In this document: one piece after another, positions 49,193 through 59,309 of the stretch
Numbering within the stretch: position 1 is the first letter of the stretch
Layout of the letters: each line of letters begins with the position of its first letter
Assembly: GCF_014268785.2 (NCBI RefSeq)
Contig: NZ_JABWRD020000001.1
Location: 1,067,001 to 1,131,000, forward strand
Direction: 5' to 3'
DNA length: 64,000 bases
Origin: Pseudomonas shirazensis
Lineage (GTDB): Bacteria > Pseudomonadota > Gammaproteobacteria > Pseudomonadales > Pseudomonadaceae
Program-made: the position numbers and the translations under genes
Notes under the pieces: generated by a model
Told to the model about the DNA's origin: nothing
Seen by the model: only the letters and a program-made list of their open reading frames with translations
Databases searched by the model: none

Positions 49193-50203
49193 TCAGGCCG
49201 CGGCGGCGAACTTCTCGTAATAGAAGTTGGCCGGGGTGATGCCCTGTTCGCGGATGTACTGGCTGACCGCCTCGACCATCGGCGGCGGGCCGCACAGGTA
49301 CACGTCGACATCGCCGTTGTTCAGGTGCGCCGGTTCGATGTGCTGGGTGACGTAGCCCTTTTGCGGGTACTCACTGTCGGGGTTGGCAACGCAGGCGCTG
49401 TAGGTGAAGTTGCCGATGCGCGCAGCCAGCGCCTGCAGGCGGTCGAGCTCGACCAGGTCAAAATCGTTGGTCACGCCGTAGATCAGGTGCAGGGGATGCA
49501 CGCTGCCGACTTCGGCGATCTTTTCCAGCATCGCCGTGAACGGCGCCAGGCCGGTGCCGCCGGCCAGCAGCAACAACGGCCGCTGGATCGGGCGCAGGTA
49601 GAAGCTACCCAGCGGGCCGGCCAGGCTCATGCTGTCGCCGGCCTTGGCCAGGCTGGTAAGGAAGCTGCTCATCAGGCCGCCGGGAACGTTGCGGATGAGG
49701 AAGCTGACTTCGCCATCCTTGGGCAACGAACTGAACGAATACGCGCGGCTCTGACCGCTGCCCGGCACCTGCAGGTTGACGTACTGGCCTGGCAAGAAGG
49801 CCAGGCTGCTCAGCGCTTCACCCTTGATCGACAGGGCAATGGTGCTGGCCGACAGCTGGCGCACATCGCTGATCTCGGCCTGGAAACTGCCCTGCTCGGC
49901 TTTGCACAGCTGCGACGATGCCGGGATGCGTAGCACGCAGTCGGATCCAGCGCGCATCTGGCAGGTCAGCACGTAACCCTGGCTGATTTCTTCTGTGCTG
50001 AGGGCGTCTTCGATGAAGTCCTCACCCAGCGCATAGCTACCCGCCTCGGCCTTGCACTTGCAGGTGCCGCAGGCGCCGTCACGGCAGTCCAGGGGGATGT
50101 TGATGCCTTGCCGATAGGCCGCATCGGCAACGGTTTCGTGGCCTTCGGCATTGATGAAGCGGGTGATCCCGTCTTCGAAATTGAGTGCGATCTGGAAGCT
50201 CAT
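49193..50203 (-). CDS. benC: Benzoate 1,2-dioxygenase electron transfer component
   Basis: 336 residues. N-terminal plant-type [2Fe-2S] ferredoxin with CRDGACGTCKC and LTCQ, then FAD-binding (RAYSFSS) and NAD-binding (GGTGLAPF, CGPPPM) domains. It passes electrons from NADH to the BenAB oxygenase. The ATG at 50203 has GAGG 6 nt upstream. Second-last of the four benABCD genes; 73 nt after benB. Confidence 0.94.
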   Translation of the reverse strand: MSFQIALNFEDGITRFINAEGHETVADAAYRQGINIPLDCRDGACGTCKCKAEAGSYALGEDFIEDALSTEEISQGYVLTCQMRAGSDCVLRIPASSQLCKAEQGSFQAEISDVRQLSASTIALSIKGEALSSLAFLPGQYVNLQVPGSGQSRAYSFSSLPKDGEVSFLIRNVPGGLMSSFLTSLAKAGDSMSLAGPLGSFYLRPIQRPLLLLAGGTGLAPFTAMLEKIAEVGSVHPLHLIYGVTNDFDLVELDRLQALAARIGNFTYSACVANPDSEYPQKGYVTQHIEPAHLNNGDVDVYLCGPPPMVEAVSQYIREQGITPANFYYEKFAAAA

Positions 50204-50276
50204 GTTGCACCTCGCGCACGAGCCTGCCCGCAGCGCGCCCTGTGGCACGCCGGTCAGTACTCGTCTTGACCAGAAG

Positions 50277-50765
50277 TCAGATGTGGTAGATGTCGATGAC
50301 CTGGCGAACGTAGTCGTTCTTCAGCACCACTTTCTTGGCCTTGATCAGCGGCTGCTCGCCGCGCAGATCCAGGGTGTAAAAGCTGCTGCCGAAATAACTG
50401 TCGGTGGTCTTGTAGCGAAAGCTCAGGGTGTGCCAGTTGAAGCGCACCTGACACTGCTCGCCACTGTGCTCGACAATCTCGATATTGCTCAGGTTGTGCG
50501 AGGTGCGGGTATCCGGAACTGTGGCACTTGAGCGCTCGGTCTGGATGCGGAATACGCGGTCCTCCAGCCCTCCTCGGTTGCCGTACCAGATCAGGGAAAT
50601 CTCGCTTTGCGGGTCTTCGGTGAGCTGGTCGTTGTCATCCCACGATGGCATCCAGAAGGTCGCATCACTGGCATACAGCTCCAGCCACTGCTCCCACTGA
50701 CCATCGTCGAGATAGCGCGCTTCGCGGTAGAGAAAGTCGCGCACGGTGTCGTATAAAGTGCTCAT
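50277..50765 (-). CDS. benB: Benzoate 1,2-dioxygenase small (beta) subunit
   Basis: 162 residues of the ring-hydroxylating dioxygenase beta family: [20 protein letters not shown] near the start, SHNLSNIEI and [11 protein letters not shown] at the end. It has no redox centre and supports the alpha3beta3 assembly. Its ATG (50765) overlaps the benA stop as ATGA, so the subunits are translationally coupled. Confidence 0.94.
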   Translation of the reverse strand: MSTLYDTVRDFLYREARYLDDGQWEQWLELYASDATFWMPSWDDNDQLTEDPQSEISLIWYGNRGGLEDRVFRIQTERSSATVPDTRTSHNLSNIEIVEHSGEQCQVRFNWHTLSFRYKTTDSYFGSSFYTLDLRGEQPLIKAKKVVLKNDYVRQVIDIYHI

Positions 50766-52120
50766 CGCACGGCCTCCACTGGGATCAGCTGCGGCTCCTG
50801 CTCGAGTGCCTTGAGCATGGTTTCCTGCCAATACTTGTGCTGCAGCACGAACAGGCCTTCATCTTCGGTGCGCACGCCTGACAGCAATGGCTTGAGCTCG
50901 ATCTCGCGGGCGGCCTCGTCGGCCCCTTCGACCCAATGCTCGGCGCCGCGCGACATGTCGTTCCAGCCAGTGCCGCCGCCGTAGCCGGTCTGGCACGAGC
51001 GGAACTCTTCGAGGTCATCCGGGGTGGCCATGCCACTGACGTTGAAGAAGTCTTCGTACTGGCGGATGCGCTTGGCGCGGGCCTCGCTGCTCTCGCCCTT
51101 GGGTGCGATGCAGTAGATGGTGATTTCGGTCTTGTTCACCGAAATTGGGCGGGCGATGCGGATCTGCGAGCTGAACTGGTCCATCAGGTACACGTTCGGG
51201 TACAGGCACAGGTTGCGCGAGTTCTCGATCATCCAGTCGGCACGGGCCTGGCCGAAATCTGCCGCCAGTTGCTCGCGGCGCTCGTAGGCCGGGCGGTCTT
51301 CCGGGTTGGCCCAGCGCGTCCACAGCAGCAGGTGGCCATGGTCGAACGAGTAGAAGCCGCCGCCCTGTTTGGCCCAGGCACCGGCGCTCATGGTCTTGAT
51401 CTCGGCAGCGCTTTCGCGTTGCTTGCGCTGGTTCTGGGTAGCGGCGTAATTCCAGTGCACCGAGCTTACGTGGTAGCCGTCGGCGCCGTTTTCGGCAGTG
51501 AGCTTCCAGTTGCCTTCGTAGATGTAGGAGCTGGAGCCACGCAGCACTTCCAGGCCCTCGGGCGACTGGTCGACGATCATGTCGATGATCTTGGCCGATT
51601 CGCCCAAGTGCTCGAGCAGTGGTTTCACATCGGCATTGAGGCTGCCGAAGAGGAAGCCGCGGTACGACTCGAAGCGCGCCACCTTGGTCAGGTCGTGCGA
51701 GCCGTCGCAGTTGAAGCTGGCTGGGTAACCGGCATTGCCCGGGTCTTTGACCTTGAGCAGCTTGCCGCTGTTATTGAAGGTCCAGCCGTGGAACGGGCAG
51801 GTGTAGCTGGCACGGTTACCGCGTTTGTGCCGGCAGAGCATCGCCCCGCGGTGGCTGCAGGCATTGAGGAAGGCGTTCAGCTGGCCATCCTTGTTGCGCG
51901 CGATGAACACCGGCTGGCGGCCCATGGTCAGCGACAGGAAGTCGTTCTTTTCAGGGATCTGGCTTTCGTGGGCCAGGTAGATCCAGTTACCTTCGAAGAT
52001 GTGTTTCATCTCCAGGTCAAACAGGCGCGGGTCGGTGAACATCTCCCGCTTACAGCGGTAGACGCCCGATTCCCGGTCGTCCTCGAGCATGGCATTGAGG
52101 TAGTCGAATCCCAGGAACAT
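50762..52120 (-). CDS. benA: Benzoate 1,2-dioxygenase large (alpha) subunit
   Basis: 452 residues. Rieske centre C-x-H in ACSHRGAM and C-x2-H in TCPFHGW, then the catalytic iron site with [14 protein letters not shown]. It dihydroxylates benzoate to the cis-diol. The ATG at 52120 was chosen: GGAG lies about 9 nt upstream, whereas the ATG at 52135 has no ribosome binding site. First gene of the operon. Confidence 0.95.
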   Translation of the reverse strand: MFLGFDYLNAMLEDDRESGVYRCKREMFTDPRLFDLEMKHIFEGNWIYLAHESQIPEKNDFLSLTMGRQPVFIARNKDGQLNAFLNACSHRGAMLCRHKRGNRASYTCPFHGWTFNNSGKLLKVKDPGNAGYPASFNCDGSHDLTKVARFESYRGFLFGSLNADVKPLLEHLGESAKIIDMIVDQSPEGLEVLRGSSSYIYEGNWKLTAENGADGYHVSSVHWNYAATQNQRKQRESAAEIKTMSAGAWAKQGGGFYSFDHGHLLLWTRWANPEDRPAYERREQLAADFGQARADWMIENSRNLCLYPNVYLMDQFSSQIRIARPISVNKTEITIYCIAPKGESSEARAKRIRQYEDFFNVSGMATPDDLEEFRSCQTGYGGGTGWNDMSRGAEHWVEGADEAAREIELKPLLSGVRTEDEGLFVLQHKYWQETMLKALEQEPQLIPVEAVR

Positions 52121-52183
52121 GGCCAGGGTCTCCATTGTTATTGTTCAGACCAGGTCAGGTTAGGACGAGCGCGGCGGGGGCAA

Positions 52184-52219
52184 TATCCGGATTGTGCAGA
52201 GTGCTATCCGTTTTCTGCA
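52184..52219 (-). promoter_or_regulatory. BenR/XylS-type operator of the ben promoter
   Basis: Two direct repeats that match the XylS box TGCA-N6-GGNTA exactly on the minus strand (both TGCA-N6-GGATA): 52205-52219 (distal) and 52184-52198 (proximal). They are 21 bp apart, two helical turns, and lie 64-99 nt upstream of the benA ATG. The array matches the known XylS/BenR site of the Pm and ben promoters. Confidence 0.85.
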
Positions 52220-52271
52220 GGCTTGTTGCAGGAGACTGAGGGTGTGGCGCCAGGGCGGCGCCAGCGCAGGT

Positions 52272-53228
52272 TCAGGTGCGGCGTTTGAAGGTTTCCGAAG
52301 GCAATTCGGCGAATTGCTGGCGGTAGCTCTCGGCAAAGCGGCCCAAGTGCATGAAGCCGTAATCCATCGCCAGCTCGGTCACGCTGCGCACCGAGCAGCT
52401 CGGGTCGGCCAGACACTCGTGCAGGCGCTGCAGCTTGCGCTGGCGTACATACTGCTTGGGCGTGGTGCCCAGATGCCGATCGAACAGCGCATACAACGAG
52501 CGCAGGCTCATGCAGGCCTGCTCGGCCAACGCCTCCGCCGGCAGCTCAAGCTTGAGGTTGCGCTCGATGTAATCAAGGATGCGCTCCAGGCTGGCGCCCG
52601 GCGCGCCGAGGTTCTCCCGCTGAACATTGGTGCTCATCAAGGTCAGCAGCTTGCTGGCGACGATCTGGCTGTAGTGGCCCTGCACCCGCGGCAACGAGTC
52701 ACTGACCTCCGCCTCATGGCAGACCATGCCCAGCAGGTTGACGAAGCCGTCCAGCTCATCCAGCCGGTAATGATTGCGCAAAAACCGCACGCCACCGCTG
52801 GGCCGCTGCCAACGCTGCTCGTCGCAGATCGATTCGAGCAGCCGGGTCGGCACCTTGAGGATGAATTTTTCGCAGTCTTGCGAGTAGGTCAGGTCGACCG
52901 GATCATCCGGGTTGATCAACAGCAACTCGCCCGGCACCAGGTGATGCTCGCGCTGTGGCCCGCGCCACAGGCAATTGCCGTGCAGCAACACCTGCAGGTG
53001 GTAGATCGTTTCAAGCGCTGGCGAAGTAACCCGCACGCTGCCGCCATAACTGATGCGGCACAGGTCCAGCTCGGCCAGTTTGCGGTGGCTGAGGCTGGCT
53101 TGCGGATGGGTGGTGCGCGACAGGCCGATGCAGTGCTGGCCTACATGCCGGTTGACGTAATCGGAGACGGCATACGGATCAGCGTGGTGAAACACACTGC
53201 TACGCTCGCTCAACAGGCGGTTTTCCAT
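52272..53228 (-). CDS. benR: AraC/XylS-family activator of benzoate catabolism
   Basis: 318 residues. N-terminal effector/dimerisation domain, then two helix-turn-helix motifs of the AraC family (ALAEQACMSLRSLYALFDRHLG and VTELAMDYGFMHLGRFAESYRQQFAELPSE, both seen in part). The gene lies directly upstream of benABCD on the same strand, and two XylS-type boxes lie between them, so activation by benzoate is expected. I chose the ATG at 53228 over a TTG two codons upstream. Confidence 0.92.
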   Translation of the reverse strand: MENRLLSERSSVFHHADPYAVSDYVNRHVGQHCIGLSRTTHPQASLSHRKLAELDLCRISYGGSVRVTSPALETIYHLQVLLHGNCLWRGPQREHHLVPGELLLINPDDPVDLTYSQDCEKFILKVPTRLLESICDEQRWQRPSGGVRFLRNHYRLDELDGFVNLLGMVCHEAEVSDSLPRVQGHYSQIVASKLLTLMSTNVQRENLGAPGASLERILDYIERNLKLELPAEALAEQACMSLRSLYALFDRHLGTTPKQYVRQRKLQRLHECLADPSCSVRSVTELAMDYGFMHLGRFAESYRQQFAELPSETFKRRT

Positions 53229-53604
53229 AGGCAAGGCACTCGGCTCATTATTGTTATCGTCGCCGCTTCCTACTGCCTCAACGGTGAGTGGTTGCGGTCG
53301 TACACGCTCAGTCTATCGGGCCGGTCGCCGCGTATAGCAGGCAAGTGACAACCGGTGGCTTGACTACACACTACGCAATGCAACCGCTGCCAGGCAATGC
53401 GACCTCAGTAACGCCCGGGCGAACACCGCGCTCGCGCGGCCAGCAATTGTCCGATTATCGAACGCAGGCGATGGGCGCAGGCTCTAGATCAGTCTTCGCC
53501 TAGGGTTGATAGCCCTTTTTACTGACACAGCTTGCAATCATCCGACTACACCGCTCGGTTACTTTCCTCACACCGCAATCGGCGCTTCTGCTAAAAACGC
53601 CTGC
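53229..53604. other. 376-bp intergenic region
   Basis: Holds the promoter of benR and, on the other strand, the leader of the alpha/beta hydrolase gene. I see no gene, no clear terminator and no XylS box here. The base composition is normal for the window. Confidence 0.4.
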
Positions 53605-54489
53605 ATGCCCTCTTGTCTTTTGCTTCACCTCAAACGTCGCTGGCTCAGCTGGCTGTGCATGGCCGTGCTCATGATCGGCCTGCCGGCCGGCTGCAGCGTG
53701 CTGCAACACAAGGAGCGCGAGTTGGTGTTTCGCATCGAGCCCGGCCAGGCCAGCTGGTTCCGTGGCTTGCCCGCAGGTGTGCAGGAACTCGACCTGCGCC
53801 CGCGCACCTTTACCGCCAACCAGAGCCTGCATGCCTGGTGGTGGCCAGCCCAGCGCGCCGACGCACCGGCCATCCTCTACCTGCACGGCGTGCGCTGGAA
53901 CCTCACCGGCCAGCTGTTTCGCATCGAGCAACTGCATGCCATGGGTTACTCGGTCCTGGCCGTGGACTACCGCGGCTTCGGCCAGAGCCGCGGCGACCTG
54001 CCGTCCGAGGCGACCGTCTATGAAGATGCGCAGGTGGCCTGGGAGCGCTTTGCCCAGCTGCAACCGGACCGCAACAAACGGCTTATCTTCGGTCACTCGC
54101 TCGGCGGCGCGGTGGCCGTGGAACTTGCTGCCGAGCTGAGTCGTCAGGCGCAAAAAGACGGCAGCCAGAGCGCTGCGCGCGGCTTGATTCTGGAATCGAC
54201 CTTCACTTCGCTCGGCGATGTTGCGGCTGTGGTAGCCGATACCGCCCTGCCAGTGCGCTGGCTGCTGTCGCAAAAATTCGATTCGATCGACAAGATCGAC
54301 CAGGTCGGCATGCCGGTACTGCTGGTGCACGGCCAGGACGACCGCTACGTGCCGCCACGCTTCAGCCAGCAATTGTACGAGGCCGCGCAGCAGCCCAAGA
54401 CCCTGCTGCTGGTGCCTGGTGCCAGCCATAACAACAGCATGAGCCTGGCCGGCCCGCGCTATCGCCAGGCGATCAAGGCACTGCTCTAG
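53605..54489 (+). CDS. Lipoprotein-type alpha/beta hydrolase
   Basis: 294 residues. A hydrophobic N-terminus ends in a lipobox LPAGC (Cys30), so it is probably lipid-anchored in the envelope. The hydrolase core has LYLHGVRWN (oxyanion region), the nucleophile elbow GHSLGG, the acid in HGQDDRYV and the catalytic His in GASHNN. It belongs to the serine aminopeptidase/BEM46-like group; substrate unknown. The ATG at 53605 was taken although no good ribosome binding site precedes it. Confidence 0.82.
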   Translation: MPSCLLLHLKRRWLSWLCMAVLMIGLPAGCSVLQHKERELVFRIEPGQASWFRGLPAGVQELDLRPRTFTANQSLHAWWWPAQRADAPAILYLHGVRWNLTGQLFRIEQLHAMGYSVLAVDYRGFGQSRGDLPSEATVYEDAQVAWERFAQLQPDRNKRLIFGHSLGGAVAVELAAELSRQAQKDGSQSAARGLILESTFTSLGDVAAVVADTALPVRWLLSQKFDSIDKIDQVGMPVLLVHGQDDRYVPPRFSQQLYEAAQQPKTLLLVPGASHNNSMSLAGPRYRQAIKALL

Positions 54490-54495
54490 CGCGGT

Positions 54496-55227
54496 CTATT
54501 GCACTGGCAGGAAGTTCATCAGCAACAAGCTTTGCGCGTAGTTCAAGCCAATCCGCCGGTAGCGTTCGTCGAGCATCTGCGCCAACAGGTCGAGCCGGGC
54601 GACGATCTTGCCGAACTCGACCGCGAAGCTCAGGTTGCTGCCTTCTTCGGAAATCTCGTTGGAGAACAGCAACAGCACGCCATTGGCGTCCTGACGCTGG
54701 CTGAGCATCCAGGTGGCTTTCTCGATGTTGCGCGCGGCGTTGTTGACGAACAGCGGGTCGATCGCATCGGTCATGTAGAACTCGCTGCGTCCGCCGTGGG
54801 CGGTGATCAGCATACTGCCGATGGCATAGATGAAGGCGCCGACCCGATCGCCGCGGAACTCCGGGCTCAGGGCGTAGCTGAGGGCGGCCAGATCGCGCCG
54901 CTGACCGAGCTGCGGCAGCGGCTGGCGTTGCTCGATGGCCAGGCGAATCTGCCGCTCGGCGGTAGCGGCGTCAAGGTAGCCGGACTGCTTCCACTGGTTG
55001 GGATTGCGCGCGTACAGCTTGTTCATCAGCAGGTAGAGGCTTTGCAGGTTGTCGCGCATCGCCAGGGTGGCCATGCGGTCGACACTGGTCTGGAACAGCT
55101 CGCTGGGTTTACCGTCACTGAACTGGCTGACGATATCGCGGCCCTGTTGCTCGGTGCACGCGCACAGCAGGCTCAGGGCGCCGGCCAGCAGCAGGCGGGG
55201 GCAGGTTCGCAATACGGGGACAAGCAT
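54496..55227 (-). CDS. Hypothetical lipoprotein
   Basis: 243 residues. Signal sequence with lipobox LCAC (Cys24), then a helical soluble domain with no recognised motif; contains ALSYALSPEFRGDRVGAFIY and ITAHGGRSEFYMTDAID regions that look conserved. The ATG at 55227 was chosen over a TTG seven codons upstream because it gives a normal signal peptide. The gene is convergent with the hydrolase gene, 6 nt away. Function unknown. Confidence 0.7.
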   Translation of the reverse strand: MLVPVLRTCPRLLLAGALSLLCACTEQQGRDIVSQFSDGKPSELFQTSVDRMATLAMRDNLQSLYLLMNKLYARNPNQWKQSGYLDAATAERQIRLAIEQRQPLPQLGQRRDLAALSYALSPEFRGDRVGAFIYAIGSMLITAHGGRSEFYMTDAIDPLFVNNAARNIEKATWMLSQRQDANGVLLLFSNEISEEGSNLSFAVEFGKIVARLDLLAQMLDERYRRIGLNYAQSLLLMNFLPVQ

Positions 55228-55301
55228 CGGCACCGGGGTCTTGATCAACGACGGGGCCGGGGATCGGCTCTGCCTGACCAGACATAGAGCGTGAAATGGC
55301 G

Positions 55302-55340
55302 AAAAAGTGCAGTTGCGCAGGCCAGTCAGGCCTGCGCAAC
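55302..55340 (-). terminator. Terminator after hisN
   Basis: Perfect 12-bp stem GTTGCGCAGGCC (55312-55323) / GGCCTGCGCAAC (55329-55340), 5-nt loop, followed on the minus strand by TGCACTTTTT. It begins 22 nt after the hisN stop. Confidence 0.65.
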
Positions 55341-55362
55341 GGTATTGCAGGGGCTCAGCCGG

Positions 55363-56154
55363 TCACATGGCGTGACGCAACAACTCGATCATTTGCGCAT
55401 GCAACGCAGGGTCACCGCATGCCACCACACAGCCGCCGTTCTGCGCCGAGCTGCCATCCCAGGCGGTGATCACCCCGCCCGCCCCTTCGATGATCGGCAT
55501 CAACGCCTGCACGTCATACGGCTGCAGGCTGGCCTCGACGATCACGTCGACAAAGCCACTAGCGAGCATGCAATAGGCGTAGCAGTCGCCGCCATAGCGC
55601 ATCAGCCGCGCCTGGCCGGCAACGGCTTCAAAGGCGGCCTTGCGCGCCTCGGTATCGAACATGTCCGGCGTGGTGCACATCAGGGTGGCAGAGGCCAAAT
55701 CGCTGCAGGCACGGGTCTTCAGCGGTGTGCTGCCGAGCCAGGCTCCCTCTGGGGTACCGATGAAACGCTCGCCGGTAAACGGCTGGTTCATCACCCCGAC
55801 CACCGGCTTGGCGCCGTCGTTGAGCGCGATCAACGTGCCCCACAGCGGCAGCCCGGTGATGAAGGCGCGGGTGCCATCGATCGGATCAAGCACCCAGGTC
55901 AGCGGGCTGCTACCAACCGCCACGCCCTGCTCTTCACCAAGGATGCCGTGGCTTGGGTAGCGTTGCTGGATCAGCGAGCGCATGGCGTCTTCTGCGGCCT
56001 TGTCGGCCACAGTTACCGGGTCGTACAGACGCCCGCCCTTGTCCTCGACCGCCAGGTTGGCGCGAAAATACGGCTGGATCGCAGCCGCAGCGGCCTGTGC
56101 CAACTGCTCGGCAAATGCACGGTATTCGCCGATCTGTTCAGCGTTCAAGGTCAT
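55363..56154 (-). CDS. hisN: Histidinol-phosphatase / inositol monophosphatase family
   Basis: 263 residues. The inositol monophosphatase fold is clear: ILGEEQG (metal Glu), WVLDPIDGTRAF (DPIDGT motif) and GGDCYAYCMLASG with YDVQALMPIIEGAGG (second Asp). The length and the GDCY variant fit HisN, which removes phosphate from histidinol phosphate in histidine synthesis. A general inositol- or nucleotide-phosphatase role is the alternative. Confidence 0.85.
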   Translation of the reverse strand: MTLNAEQIGEYRAFAEQLAQAAAAAIQPYFRANLAVEDKGGRLYDPVTVADKAAEDAMRSLIQQRYPSHGILGEEQGVAVGSSPLTWVLDPIDGTRAFITGLPLWGTLIALNDGAKPVVGVMNQPFTGERFIGTPEGAWLGSTPLKTRACSDLASATLMCTTPDMFDTEARKAAFEAVAGQARLMRYGGDCYAYCMLASGFVDVIVEASLQPYDVQALMPIIEGAGGVITAWDGSSAQNGGCVVACGDPALHAQMIELLRHAM

Positions 56155-56299
56155 GGTGGCGGGCCTCTGGCAACGATAGGGGTTGGCATCATACCCGAGC
56201 CTGCCGGGTGATGGCGTGCGGCCGTGCCTGCGCCAGCAAGCCGGGGTTGAGGTAGTCTAGCGGCCAGCCCACCGTTGATATGCCAAGGAACACCACTGG

Positions 56300-56884
56300 A
56301 TGCCATGCACCGTAGCCGCACTGGTACTCGCCGCCGGCCACAGCCGCCGTTTTGGCAGTGACAAACGCCAGCACCTGCTGAGCAGCGGCCAGACCCTGCT
56401 GCAGGCCAGCCTGCAACTGCCTTGCGCGCAGTTGAGCGAAGTCTGGCTGGCGCTGCGTGACGACGACCCTGCCCCGGTCGGCGTGGCTGATAACGTGCGC
56501 ATCCTGCAATCGAGCAGCAGCCGGCTTGGCCTTGGCCACAGCATCGCTACCAGCGTCGGGCAGATCAGCACCGCGTCCACTGCTCAGGGCTTGCTGGTGA
56601 TGCTGGGTGACATGCCGTTCATCCAGCCCGCCACCCTCGCCGCGCTGCTGGCCAGAGCGGACAGTCGCCTGATCATCCGCCCGACGTATGAAGGCAAGCC
56701 CGGCCACCCGGTGCTGTTCGGTCGCGCCTGGTGGCCGCAGTTGTGCACCCTGACCGGCGATGAAGGCGCCCGCAGCGTGCTGCTGGCCAATCCGCAGGCG
56801 GTGCGCAATATTGAATTGGGCGATCCTGGGGTGTTGCTGGATATCGACCGGCCGGGTGATGTGCCAAGTCGGGATAAACACTAG
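56300..56884 (+). CDS. MobA-like nucleotidyltransferase
   Basis: 194 residues of the MocA/MobA-like NTP transferase group: [14 protein letters not shown] is the nucleotide-binding loop and [10 protein letters not shown] holds the metal-binding Asp. Members transfer CMP or GMP to molybdopterin, usually beside xanthine or CO dehydrogenase-type enzymes. No molybdoenzyme gene is near. Its 3' end overlaps the end of the convergent LysR gene by 4 nt. Confidence 0.82.
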   Translation: MPCTVAALVLAAGHSRRFGSDKRQHLLSSGQTLLQASLQLPCAQLSEVWLALRDDDPAPVGVADNVRILQSSSSRLGLGHSIATSVGQISTASTAQGLLVMLGDMPFIQPATLAALLARADSRLIIRPTYEGKPGHPVLFGRAWWPQLCTLTGDEGARSVLLANPQAVRNIELGDPGVLLDIDRPGDVPSRDKH

Positions 56885-57765
56885 GCAGCGCTTGCCAGCG
56901 CCCGCCGCTCCTCCAGCAGCTTGATAAACATACTCAAGCTGCGCGACACAGTACCGCGCCGCCACACCAGCCAGGTCTGCAAGTACCGAAAGTCTTCCGA
57001 CAACGGCCAAACGCTGACCGTGCTCAACCCCGGCATGCTGTCGAGCATGCTGCGCGGCATCAACGCCAGGCCGGCACCAGCACTGACGCACGCAAGCATG
57101 CCGTGATAGGACTCCATCTCATGGATTTTGCCGGGCACGGCCTGATCCTGGACAAACCAGTTCTCGAAATGATGGCGGTACGAGCAGTTGGCGCGAAAGG
57201 CGTAGATGCTCTCGCCGTTGACGTCGCGGGCGCGGCTGATTGCGGCATGGTTGAGTGGCGCAATCACTACCATCTCTTCATCGAACACGGCCATGCCTTC
57301 CAGCGTTGGGTGCAGTACCGGGCCATCGACGAAGGCTGCGACCAGGCGGCCGGACAGCACGCCTTCGAGCATGGTCCCGGAGGGCCCGGTCGACAGGTCC
57401 AGATCCACTTTCGGGAAGCGCTGGTTGTAGCTGGCCAGCAAGGCCGGAATGCGCACGGCGGCGGTGCTTTCCAGCGAACCCAGGGCGAACGTGCCCTGCG
57501 GATCTTCGCCGGCCACGGTCAGGCGCGCTTCGTGGACCAGGTCGAGAATGCGCCGGGTGTACTCGAGAAAGTTCCAGCCCGCCGGTGACAGGCGCAGGCG
57601 GCTTTTCTCGCGGATGAACAGTTCGACACCGAGGTCTTCCTCAAGCTGCTTGATCCGCGTGGTGAGGTTCGACGGCACGCGGTGAATCTGCTGGGCAGCG
57701 GCGCTGATGCTGCCGTGCTCTGCCACTGCCTTGAAAATTTCCAGTTGCACCAGATCCACAGTCAT
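56881..57765 (-). CDS. ptrR: LysR-family regulator PtrR
   Basis: 294 residues. N-terminal helix-turn-helix ([28 protein letters not shown] in part) and LysR substrate-binding domain. It is divergent from a Sad-type semialdehyde dehydrogenase gene with 101 nt between; this is the ptrR-sad arrangement known from enterobacteria and pseudomonads, where PtrR controls putrescine/GABA use. A short AACGT-GA-ACGTT palindrome lies at 57772-57783. Confidence 0.85.
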   Translation of the reverse strand: MTVDLVQLEIFKAVAEHGSISAAAQQIHRVPSNLTTRIKQLEEDLGVELFIREKSRLRLSPAGWNFLEYTRRILDLVHEARLTVAGEDPQGTFALGSLESTAAVRIPALLASYNQRFPKVDLDLSTGPSGTMLEGVLSGRLVAAFVDGPVLHPTLEGMAVFDEEMVVIAPLNHAAISRARDVNGESIYAFRANCSYRHHFENWFVQDQAVPGKIHEMESYHGMLACVSAGAGLALMPRSMLDSMPGLSTVSVWPLSEDFRYLQTWLVWRRGTVSRSLSMFIKLLEERRALASAA

Positions 57766-57866
57766 TCTCCAAACGTGAACGTTGCGCTCATTATTATTCA
57801 GTTTTCAATACGCTTGCACGCCACTAGTCTGAGCTTCGTCAACTTACAACAACGAGGAGCTCCGCC

Positions 57867-59252
57867 ATGAGCGAGATCAGCAGCCTGACCCACGCCATTT
57901 CTGTCGACCCGTTCAGCGGTGAGCAGATCGGCCACTATCCGTTCGACACCGACGCCGCACAGGAAGCGGCGCTGCAACGTGCCAAGGTTGGCTTCAACCA
58001 ATGGCGCCAGGTGTCACTGGGGCAGCGCAGCGAGTATCTGAACGCCTTGGCCGATGCTCTGCAGGCCAATCACGAAGCGTTGGCGGTGATGATCAGCCGC
58101 GAAATCGGCAAGCCGATCAGCCAGGCACGTGGCGAAGTGACCAAGTGCGTTGGCCTGTGCCAATGGTACTCCGAGCACGGCCCGGCGATGCTGGCTGCCG
58201 AGCCTACGCAAATCGCCACCGCGCGCATCGAATACCGCCCGTTGGGGCCGATTCTGGCCGTGATGCCTTGGAACTTCCCGCTCTGGCAAGTGCTGCGCGG
58301 CGCGGTCCCGGCACTGCTGGCGGGCAATACCTATGTGCTCAAGCATGCCCCGAACGTCATGGGCAGCGCCTATCTGCTGCTCGACGTGATCAAGCAGGCT
58401 GGCCTGCCAGCAGGCATCTTCGAAGTGCTCAACGTCACCCCGGACGGCGTGACCCGGGCGATCAATGATCCGCGTATTGCCGCCGTGACCCTGACCGGCA
58501 GTGTCCGCGCCGGCATGGCGATTGGTGCTCAAGCCGGTGCTGCGCTGAAGAAATGCGTGCTGGAACTGGGCGGTTCCGATCCGTTCATCGTACTGGCGGA
58601 CGCCGACCTCGATGCAGCGGTCAAGGCAGCGGTGATCGGCCGCTATCAGAACACCGGCCAGGTCTGTGCAGCAGCCAAGCGCCTGATCGTCGAAGAAAGC
58701 ATCGCCGAAGCGTTTACCGCGAAGTTCGTCGAAGCCACGCGTCAGCTCAAGGTCGGCAACCCGCTTGAGGCTGACACCTACATCGGCCCGATGGCCCGCT
58801 ATGACCTGCGCGACGAGCTTGACGGCCAGGTGCAAGCAACCTTGGCTGAAGGCGCGGTGCTGCTGCTGGGTGGCAAGAAGGCTGAGGGCGTCGGCAACTT
58901 CTACGAGCCGACCGTATTTGCCGGCGTTACCCCGCAAATGACCGCGTTCAAGCAGGAGTTGTTTGGCCCGGTGGCAGCGATCATCAGCGCCCGTGACGCC
59001 GAGCACGCCGTGGAGCTGGCCAACGACAGCGAGTTTGGTCTGGCATCGACCATCTACACCGCCAACCTCGAGCTGGCTGAGCGGATGACCTCGGCGCTGG
59101 ATACCGGTGCGGTGTTCATCAACGGCTACTGCGCCTCTGACCCACGAGTAGCGTTCGGCGGCGTGAAGAAGAGCGGCTTTGGCCGTGAGCTGTCGCACTT
59201 CGGTGTGCGCGAGTTCTGCAACGTGCAGACGGTGTGGCTGGATCGCAACTGA
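57867..59252 (+). CDS. sad: NAD(P)-dependent succinate-semialdehyde dehydrogenase (Sad)
   Basis: 461 residues of the ALDH family with PWNFPLWQVLRG, KHAPN, LTGSVRAG, the base Glu in LELGGSDPF and the catalytic Cys in NTGQVCAAAKR. Length and detail fit Sad/YneI, which oxidises succinate semialdehyde from GABA to succinate. Ribosome binding site GAGGAG before the ATG at 57867. Divergent from ptrR, its likely regulator. Confidence 0.9.
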   Translation: MSEISSLTHAISVDPFSGEQIGHYPFDTDAAQEAALQRAKVGFNQWRQVSLGQRSEYLNALADALQANHEALAVMISREIGKPISQARGEVTKCVGLCQWYSEHGPAMLAAEPTQIATARIEYRPLGPILAVMPWNFPLWQVLRGAVPALLAGNTYVLKHAPNVMGSAYLLLDVIKQAGLPAGIFEVLNVTPDGVTRAINDPRIAAVTLTGSVRAGMAIGAQAGAALKKCVLELGGSDPFIVLADADLDAAVKAAVIGRYQNTGQVCAAAKRLIVEESIAEAFTAKFVEATRQLKVGNPLEADTYIGPMARYDLRDELDGQVQATLAEGAVLLLGGKKAEGVGNFYEPTVFAGVTPQMTAFKQELFGPVAAIISARDAEHAVELANDSEFGLASTIYTANLELAERMTSALDTGAVFINGYCASDPRVAFGGVKKSGFGRELSHFGVREFCNVQTVWLDRN

Positions 59253-59265
59253 CAGCAGCGTAAGT

Positions 59266-59304
59266 AAAAGGGGCAAGTCGCTTGTGTGGCTTGCCTCTTT
59301 TTTT
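59266..59304. terminator. Bidirectional terminator after sad
   Basis: Stem GGGGCAAG (59270-59277) / CTTGCCTC (59290-59297), one wobble pair, followed by seven T on the plus strand and preceded by AAAA (T run on the minus strand). It lies between the convergent sad and helicase-like genes. Confidence 0.75.
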
Positions 59305-59309
59305 GCCAG

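Noticed and set aside
56881..57765. The LysR gene as catR for the cat genes
   Set aside because: It is divergent from sad and lies 10 kb from catB; the ptrR-sad arrangement explains it better.
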